A stretch of DNA of 64,000 nt, taken from assembly GCA_022315425.1 (NCBI GenBank), contig JAIUPT010000032.1, forward strand, positions 1,166,501 through 1,230,500, in the 5' to 3' direction. Positions 57,782-64,000 of the stretch are shown here, one piece after another (the stretch's first letter is position 1; every line of letters begins with the position of its first letter). A model generated the notes under the pieces. The model did not search any database. It saw only the letters and a program-made list of their open reading frames with translations, and was not told the DNA's origin. Source of the DNA: Pseudevernia furfuracea. Taxonomy: Eukaryota > Ascomycota > Lecanoromycetes > Lecanorales > Parmeliaceae. Made by a program: the position numbers and the translations under genes.

Positions 57782-59380
57782 ATGCCTTCGTCACTAGATC
57801 TCCATCCCAGTGTTTTCAGCCCGAGGCCGTACAACAGATTGCAGAGGACGATGTTTTCTCTGGGGTGTTCATGTGGTCGCGCCGAGAGCCAGACTTCACT
57901 TTCCCAGGACCAACAGGATTGCTTCTCCTACGTAGTCTCTGTTGATGGTGTTCATGTCTGTTATCCACAGAACATCGTCGAGCATGAGACTACTGGAGTG
58001 GACGAAACAGAAAGCGATCCAAAGAACATCGTCGAGTATGAGGGTACTGGAGAAGACGAAACCGAAAGCGATCCGCAGACCCTGGTCGAGTACGAGAATA
58101 CCGAAGCGGCTGTCCCTGAACGCGGATGTCCTTGCTCGCTACTCCAAAGACGCGGTGGCTCGCTCTCCAGAATGCGTCTTGCACTTTCGACTTCGACCCA
58201 GTCCACATTGGTAGATCTATCAGGCCATCTTTCAGGTGAAACCGACTGCGCCGACCATCCCCATCCAAAAAGCGGTGATTATGAACTCGTCAAGCAAATT
58301 GGCATTGATGGTGAAGGCGTCATCCACCTCATGAGAATCCGAAGCACCCGCCAACTCATCGTCCGCAAAACAGTCAAATACGCTAGGTCAGCCTACGCCA
58401 AACCGATTGAAGCTGCCATACTACAGGACGTCTTCCCAGAACCCCACCTCAATATAATTCATCTCCATGCCTTCGAATCGTACCAAGTAGAAGGCGCCCG
58501 CTACTATTTTGAGTACTGCTCCGGAGGCGACTTGCATCAGCTGGTCGATCAATACCGGAAACATGGCGAGTTGTTACCCGAATTGTTCATCTTGCAAGCC
58601 TATCAGCAGTTAGCATCAGCCCTCGAATTCCTGCACCGAGGCTTCGGTCCCAGGTGCAGCGATCCCGATCGGCGAGGGATTTGCCATCGAGACATCAAAC
58701 CCAGCAATGTCTTCCTCCGCCTCACACCCGGTTTGGAGTACTCGTACCCTGACGTCGTTTTAGGTGACTTCGGACATGCTACTCTAGACTTCGCCACCTA
58801 CGATCCCGCGGGGACGATGTTCTGGCAGCCTCCCGAATTACCTAGACATTCCCCCAAAGGCGACGTTTGGGCCCTCGGGGCTGTCGTCCACTTTCTGATC
58901 CACTTCAAGGCGCCTATCGCCCAGCTGCCCGACGGACTCCACAATACCGAAAGCCTGAAAAACGCCTGGGAGTCAGCGCCAGAGGCACGGAAGCCGATGT
59001 TGGAATTCGTTGACTATTATAGCGAGGAGTTGGTGTGTTTGATGTTGATTGCGCTCGAGACTGACGAAAACAAGCGGAAGGGTTCGAGCACGCTGTCAAA
59101 GTTTGTTAGCGACTACATCGAGCAGAAGTTTCCGCTGGGTTCTGATTTGCTAGCGGAGGCCGAGGAGTGGCCGATGGCGAGTTGGGCTTTCGATCACATG
59201 AAGTCTATGGGCGGCAGATTTGAGGAGGAGGACGAGGAGGAGCTCGAAGAAGATGAGACGGGTGCGGAGGAGTATTATGAGATGATGGAGGAGTTTGGGT
59301 GCGGCATTTCGAGAGAAAGTTCCCGGTATTCTTCTCCTGCTCCGTCTGATAGGCGGCGGGGAGTTGCTGGGAGCATGTAA
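57782..59380 (+). CDS. Orphan Ser/Thr kinase with acidic tandem repeat and acidic tail
   Basis: Intronless frame of 532 aa. Residues about 60-110 hold two 18-residue repeats plus a partial third (NIVEHETTGVDETESDPK type). The kinase domain (about 165-455) resembles fungal NIMA/NEK-like kinases: LIVRKTVKYA (candidate Lys), YFEYCSGGDLHQLVDQYRKH, GICHRDIKPSNVFL, VVLGDFGHATLD, GTMFWQPPELPRHSPKGDVW. The glycine loop IGIDGEGVIHL lacks the usual second Gly, so activity may be reduced. The tail has a run of Glu/Asp (EEEDEEELEEDETGAEEYYE). Kinases of this kind are expanded in Pezizomycotina and have no known role. ATG 57782 is the first in frame; a shorter start at MFSLGC is possible. Confidence 0.75.
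   Translation: MPSSLDLHPSVFSPRPYNRLQRTMFSLGCSCGRAESQTSLSQDQQDCFSYVVSVDGVHVCYPQNIVEHETTGVDETESDPKNIVEYEGTGEDETESDPQTLVEYENTEAAVPERGCPCSLLQRRGGSLSRMRLALSTSTQSTLVDLSGHLSGETDCADHPHPKSGDYELVKQIGIDGEGVIHLMRIRSTRQLIVRKTVKYARSAYAKPIEAAILQDVFPEPHLNIIHLHAFESYQVEGARYYFEYCSGGDLHQLVDQYRKHGELLPELFILQAYQQLASALEFLHRGFGPRCSDPDRRGICHRDIKPSNVFLRLTPGLEYSYPDVVLGDFGHATLDFATYDPAGTMFWQPPELPRHSPKGDVWALGAVVHFLIHFKAPIAQLPDGLHNTESLKNAWESAPEARKPMLEFVDYYSEELVCLMLIALETDENKRKGSSTLSKFVSDYIEQKFPLGSDLLAEAEEWPMASWAFDHMKSMGGRFEEEDEEELEEDETGAEEYYEMMEEFGCGISRESSRYSSPAPSDRRRGVAGSM
57971..58111 (+). repeat. 54-bp coding tandem repeat inside the kinase gene
   Basis: Copy 1 57971-58024, copy 2 58025-58078 and a diverged partial third copy 58079-58111. 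Unit AACATCGTCGAG..., encoding an acidic 18-residue block ending DETESDP. Confidence 0.9.
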
Positions 59381-60399
59381 TGTTCAACTTCTTTGCGCAC
59401 GCTGACGGGGCCTTTTGGATAAAGGATTTGCTTGACACACTTGTATGCTTGAAAGTGCCATAGACTTGATGTTTCCAGCATGACAAGCTCTTCATCAATA
59501 AATTTTTGAAGTAGAAAGTGTGTTACTCTTTCTGAGAATTGGATTATGCATCGAAAGGGTCAGGACGGATCGGGAGTCCTGGACCAGGCGTGCAAGATCA
59601 GTAGGACTCGCATATGGTCGACTATTGGGGAATCGATGGTTGCCTTACGGTTGCTCTGGCGACGTGCTACGCAATACTGTGCATACTCCACCCATCAAGG
59701 CTGTCGGAGAAACAAGTAGACTTCCTACAGGTAGATGAAGGGCTGTTTCATCATGATAAGATTCCATGGCAGGTGGCCAGCAGACTTTCAAAATTCCGAA
59801 GTACATTTCTTCTGCTGCAAGGAGTGAGCGGTCACGGATCAATGGTCACCGGATTGCCCTCCACGCCGCTTTGACGTCTATAAAGAGAACGAAACCCCCT
59901 CTTCCTCTCTCACATATTTACCGTTTCTGTTCTATTTCTTACTCAATTTACAGACGAGCTTTTATATGGAAACGTCAAGTAGCGTGTCTCACCATTTTTG
60001 CTTCTTGTTTTCCAAAACGCCGTCGTCAATAATTTGGAAGGCCCTGGCCCTATGGTCTCGTTAGCTTGGAGCTGGAACAGTATCCCTCGAAATACTGAGT
60101 GGCTTGCTTCGCGTCACCCGTCAGACTCTACAGCAACCAAGAGTTCTTGATTTGCTGTAAGCGCATGGCTTTCATGTGTGTGCAATGATGAGTGGGTGAA
60201 TGAGCAGGATCTTGTGCTTTTGCGGTACTATTGTCGATGGCTGCGACTGGATGGCCGTGGAGATGATAGGGATGTTGTACCCTCATTGCCACTTTCAGAG
60301 GGCTTGGAACTGGCAAGTGGACTCCGCACAAGCTTCGAGCAGCTTGCATACGTCTCCAAATATCAACGTATATCCACCGCAACGGAATTCTCTTAGATG
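59381..60399. other. Intergenic between kinase and small hypothetical
   Basis: No supported gene; scattered short frames without motifs. Confidence 0.4.
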
Positions 60400-60795
60400 T
60401 CACTCCGCCAACAGATGGCCAAAGGCAACGACTTTGGTCTCGTCAGGTTCGTCTCTCAAAATAACGAACTGTGTCCCTCTCCACTCATTTATTTCCACGT
60501 ACTGTGGAAAGCAGAATAGTACCCCCTCCCAATCAAGCCAGGTCAAGGTCTCACCAGGCTGGATTCTCAGCCACAAATTCACGCTGCCTTCTGAGTAGGA
60601 GTAAGGGAGCAGTCCCATCGGAGTGGCCCAGTAGCCCCCCCACACACGTTCTGCTGCTTTTGCTGCTGCCTTCTTTACACAGGCCTGGACCTCGGACACG
60701 GGGAGTGGGTCTCGATAGCCGTACCACTCGATGGTTATGGGTGTCCCTGGAACACGCATGTCCCAAGGGTCGCTCACATTGCTATTTACGGTCAT
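60400..60795 (-). CDS. Small hypothetical protein, Trp-rich
   Basis: Intronless frame of 131 aa from ATG 60795. I do not assign a domain. The composition is protein-like and Trp/Gly/Pro-rich: VPGTPITIEWYGYRDPLPVS, VWGGYWATPMGLLPYSYSEG, GETLTWLDWEGVLFCFPQYV, then RGTQFVILRD. The pattern (short N-terminus, central amphipathic helix KKAAAKAAERV, then beta-rich half with a FxILRDE stretch) recalls small fungal proteins of unknown function that occur in accessory regions. No signal peptide or membrane helix is visible. Confidence 0.5.
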   Translation of the reverse strand: MTVNSNVSDPWDMRVPGTPITIEWYGYRDPLPVSEVQACVKKAAAKAAERVWGGYWATPMGLLPYSYSEGSVNLWLRIQPGETLTWLDWEGVLFCFPQYVEINEWRGTQFVILRDEPDETKVVAFGHLLAE

Positions 60796-62586
60796 TTATT
60801 GCTCTTAAGGCGCGATGTAGGCCATCTTGCTTACAGTAATGAAGGATGGAGGTTCACCGGCAAGTTGAATGGGAGGGTCGAATTGCGCGATTCGGTGAAA
60901 ATCCCGCCTGTAAGCGGTTCTGCTGGAGGTGGAACTGCGAAGGCAGGAGCCAGTAGAGAAAGAGAAATTGTGCTTGCAAAACAAGACAGATAGGAAACGT
61001 CCATAGTCTTTTATTGTACGTAGATGGATTCTTGCGAAGTCTTCTTGAAGAATTCACCTATTTACAGGGTCCTTCGCCAGTCGCCTTTACCAGGCATCCG
61101 GAAGCGCGCGACGATTCAGTGGAGCCTCAGAGACACACTCACGTCACGAAGCACAACAATCCCTCATTCGTGCTTTGACGTTGTATTTGCTGAAAAGGGA
61201 CGTGCCCATTTTGACAACGAATTGGAAGACCACATCAACGAATAGACGAGCATGGGACGAGCATGAAGAGTACTTGAAGATGATGGAGAAGACTGAAGCG
61301 AGAGTGTCACACAATAGCTAGGCATCCTATTTTACCTTTCCACTCAACTTCTCTTCTCAAATTTGATAATGTTTCGCCAGGATTCCACATAGGCATGCCA
61401 CCCGAGCCAGTGATGTTCTAGCTTATCTTGCCATAGATGATTGTGAGCACTCGCTGTTCGACTTTCCAGATCTAGAACTGTCATTCGATGATATGTGGCT
61501 AATTATTGGACCGCCCTTGAGGAGAATCAGTGGCGATTAGTGATGCAGCTGTTGAGCAATTGCCAAGCCTGGGATCGCGAGATTGACGCGCTAAAAGCAC
61601 TTTACGCGTCTCCTGCTCCTGCTGGGACATCCTCGACATCTACTCCATCCAGTGGGTCTATGCGTCATCACTTGTATGTTTTTATGTACTCCCCCCCAAA
61701 ACCATTGCTGCCCCGCCAATGCTATCATCATCGTCAAAATACTGACAAGATCAATCATGCACCCTGCCTTTCATGATTGTCTAAGGGGACGCCTGCCAGT
61801 GGGGTTGATAGCTGCGGTAGGACTAAGAAGCAGATCTACATTCCCAGGGGACCAAAACGCTGAGGCCGCTCGCATCCAGCACAGATAAAACCTCCTGACA
61901 CGGAACGGCTATGAGTATGAAACTAACCTTCGCAGTTCCCATGACCAGCAATAGCTTCAAAGAATACCAAAGCGTCAATAATGCTTCGCAAAAGCTCCCC
62001 TTTAAATTGATTGCCAATCTCTAAATCTAAGGCCTCAAAGGTCAGATGCAACCCACGGTTTTATATGTCAGACCAGGGTCACAAGATCTATGACTCTTTT
62101 CCACAATTATTAATCCCCAATTCCCACTCAGCAAGCCCGAAAGCCTCATGGCGTAGCGCCGTAGCTTGTTACATCGATACCCGACGAGCGGATCGCGATC
62201 CTATTGGTGCATCCATGTTGGGGAAGGCCGCCTGAGAGGCTGAGAGGCTGAGACTGCCTACTTTTTGAATCAATATCCCGTTTTACCGCGCTAATGATGC
62301 TAGCGCGCTCTAGCGTATTATTCCATTATTCCCATCTTTCATCCGGCGCAAAGAACTTGTGACTCAAACCTCCTTCACCATCCACACCTCATCAACCAAC
62401 GCGTCGCAATAGCCTTGAAAACCACAGCGTTTGCTTCGTACTACTTCTGCGATTCTTTTCTTGCCATTCTTGACCATTTACCACAGAATTTGCTCCTTCC
62501 ATTGCATCCGGCGCAAACCCAGCCTTACACGGTTGCACCGATTCTGAGGCAGCAGCCGCGCACACTCACTCAGACGACTCTGCGAC
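60796..62586. other. Gene-poor stretch
   Basis: 1.8 kb without a supported gene. Short frames (for example 61495-61776) lack motifs. A CTGAGAGG(C/A) trimer-like repeat lies at about 62231-62252, and GCTAGCGCGC-type palindromic sequence near 62305. Confidence 0.4.
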
Positions 62587-63414
62587 ATGCTCCTCCCCTC
62601 ATCCCTCGATTGCGCACCTCGCAAACACCCTCGCACATCTTCCTACATACCAGCGACAACCATGCTGTCACCACCTTCATCAGCTTGCCAGTCGCCTAGC
62701 TCCAACATGTACAGCACATGTCGCGCACTGCAATCGCTCCTTGCCAGCAACCTTCCCACCCTCTCTCCGAGTCCCAAGATCATCCGCGCACCACCACACC
62801 TCGGCAGCCCCATCGTCCTCACATCTGGGCCTCGCGCGCAATCAAAAAAGACAAAGTCGCACACAGTACAGAATGCCAAGATCATAAAACCGCAACCATG
62901 CACACCACCGCGCAGCAATCTCAAACGTCGCCGCTCCTTCACCGACGACGACGACGACGACGACGGCCCTACACGCGACCAAGAAAACATCCAGCATTCC
63001 AGACCCTCTACACCAAAACGCCAACGCACCTGCCCACCCACTCTGCCTCTCGGCCTCGAGCGCGCGGACTTCGATGCGCTCAAACCCGCCTCCACCCCAC
63101 CGTACACGCCAGGACCAAAGCCTTCACCTGCGCCGCCTCAAGGCCAAGCCAAGGATGATGACGCGGAGTGGACCACCGGCGACGACAGCGCGCTCGTCGC
63201 GCTCATCCTGAACAAACTGCGCCTGCGCCAGAGCGACTGGGACGAGTGCGCCAGGAAGCTCGGAAAGGAAAAGGACAGTGTTGGCAAGAGGTGGGCGCGT
63301 CTGCTCGGGGATGGGGAAGTCGGGTTGCGCCGGGGTTCCGGGATGCGGAAGAGGGGGGATGTGCACACGATGGAGTTTGGGCCGCCGTTGTCTACGGTGG
63401 TGGATAGGGTGTAG
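62587..63414 (+). CDS. Myb/SANT-like domain protein
   Basis: Intronless frame of 275 aa. The N-terminal two thirds are Ser/Pro-rich and basic, with a run of seven Asp encoded by a (GAC)n tract near 62943, and RPSTPKRQR, a likely nuclear signal with an SP/TP phosphosite. About residues 190-245 form a single Myb/SANT-like unit: EWTTGDDSALVALILNKLRL, RQSDWDECARKLGKEKDSV, GKRWARLLGDG, with the regularly spaced Trp residues. One repeat only, so DNA binding is plausible but unproven. Start codons at 62587, 62662 and 62707 are all in frame; the first is not assured. Confidence 0.65.
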   Translation: MLLPSSLDCAPRKHPRTSSYIPATTMLSPPSSACQSPSSNMYSTCRALQSLLASNLPTLSPSPKIIRAPPHLGSPIVLTSGPRAQSKKTKSHTVQNAKIIKPQPCTPPRSNLKRRRSFTDDDDDDDGPTRDQENIQHSRPSTPKRQRTCPPTLPLGLERADFDALKPASTPPYTPGPKPSPAPPQGQAKDDDAEWTTGDDSALVALILNKLRLRQSDWDECARKLGKEKDSVGKRWARLLGDGEVGLRRGSGMRKRGDVHTMEFGPPLSTVVDRV

Positions 63415-64000
63415 ATGGGGAAGAGGGGATTGCGGGCCCGTTGAGTTTATTTCGTCGGGAGTTGGAGGGGGGGGGGTTTGGTGTTGAGATGAGACGGGGA
63501 GGACGGACGGACGGATGGATGTTCAAATGCATGCGTCAATTGTCGTCACAGATTCGGAAAAGGCGAAGAGGAGGATATACCCGTCTCGTTTTTTCGAGAC
63601 ACGAGATCGGTCGTTTCGCATTATAGACCCGTTTTATTAGGGACTCGGGCATAGTACATACGGTAGACGGACAAGAGAAATGCTACTCATCATTTTTACC
63701 TTCGACTTCGCATTCCGTGTGTTTTGCCTGTGCAGTGTACTGTACTCTAGACTGATGAGGTAGATGATATGTGCAGGGTTCTGGAATGCGGTAGAGCTAG
63801 GTTCTTGAAATCTCCATACGATCTTGAACATTATCTCCGTTGCCGGTGTCTCTATCTTGCCCCAGTCTGCAGTTCTCGGATTAAGCTACCAAGACAAGGA
63901 ATCGATCGGCGAATCAAATCTCCGCAAAGTCTGCGTGCGATGGGAGTTTAGTTGAGCAGAGAGGAGCGGCGGGGATAATCAAAAATTGTCGGTGGGATTC
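63415..64000. other. Right-end intergenic stretch
   Basis: 3-prime region of the Myb-like gene and unannotated sequence to the window edge. A GGACGGACGGACGGATGGATG repeat lies at about 63500-63520. No gene seen. Confidence 0.4.

Noticed and set aside
54258..59380. Secondary-metabolite gene cluster around the FAD monooxygenase
   Set aside because: No synthase, P450, transporter or regulator is nearby; neighbours are an NLR relic and a kinase.
62643..63107. 154-codon minus-strand frame
   Set aside because: Antisense mirror of the Myb-like gene, produced by its high GC content and (GAC)n tract.
1..64000. CRISPR arrays, operons, ribosome-binding sites or bacterial phage
   Set aside because: The window is a eukaryotic nuclear sequence; no array of spaced direct repeats and no prokaryotic gene layout was seen.

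Overview
This is a eukaryotic nuclear window from a filamentous ascomycete (Pezizomycotina). The evidence is: short introns (about 45-160 nt) with GTRNGT donors and CTGAC or CTAAT branch sites close to the acceptor; a Ste12 homologue that carries C2H2 zinc fingers; a Ste11 with SAM and Ras-binding-like domains; a WSC/DUF1996 secreted protein; a decayed HeLo-like/NACHT gene; and fungal copia-type and Tc1-type element remains. Genus and class cannot be fixed from the sequence alone. Exon joins were worked out by hand from splice signals, reading phase and family motifs. For most multi-exon genes the summed exon length is a multiple of three and the protein reads through without a stop.

The left and middle parts (1-48.8 kb) are gene-rich and conserved. 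In order they hold: a partial USP-type deubiquitinase (-), STE11 MAPKKK (-), VPS18 (+), a 2.3 kb patch of relics with Tc1/mariner remains, INO80 (-), an NHX1-type Na+/H+ exchanger (-), a GPH-family sugar/H+ symporter (+), STE12 (-), FSAF1/Faf1 (-) divergent from HIS6 (+), a dienelactone hydrolase (+), a 1.4 kb gag-only LTR element with its target-site duplication, V-ATPase subunit f (+), ELP3 (-) divergent from LSC1 (+), AP-2 mu (+), RPL41/eL41 (-), an FHA-domain checkpoint/meiotic-type kinase (+) and a DUF1996-WSC secreted protein (+). Two of these (25-aa eL41, 88-aa V-ATPase f) are very short, intron-split genes.

The right part (about 48.8-64 kb) is accessory in character. Genes are sparse, microsatellites are frequent and broken reading frames are common. 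It holds a relic of a Ser/Thr-rich surface protein, an isolated intronless FAD monooxygenase (-), a decayed HeLo-like_N/NACHT (STAND/NLR) gene, an orphan kinase with an acidic 18-residue tandem repeat and acidic tail (+), a small conserved-looking hypothetical (-) and a Myb/SANT-like protein (+).

Functional links inside the window: STE11 and STE12, the top kinase and the terminal transcription factor of one MAPK pathway, lie about 20 kb apart on the same strand. VPS18, NHX1, AP-2 mu and V-ATPase f all serve endosome/vacuole traffic and acidification. FSAF1 and eL41 serve ribosome production. The most interesting items are the gag-only LTR element with a half-tRNA-type primer site, a STE12 exon whose skipping would leave one intact hybrid zinc finger, the NLR fossil beside the repeat kinase, and a TACC/GGTA-rich motif seen only between genes.
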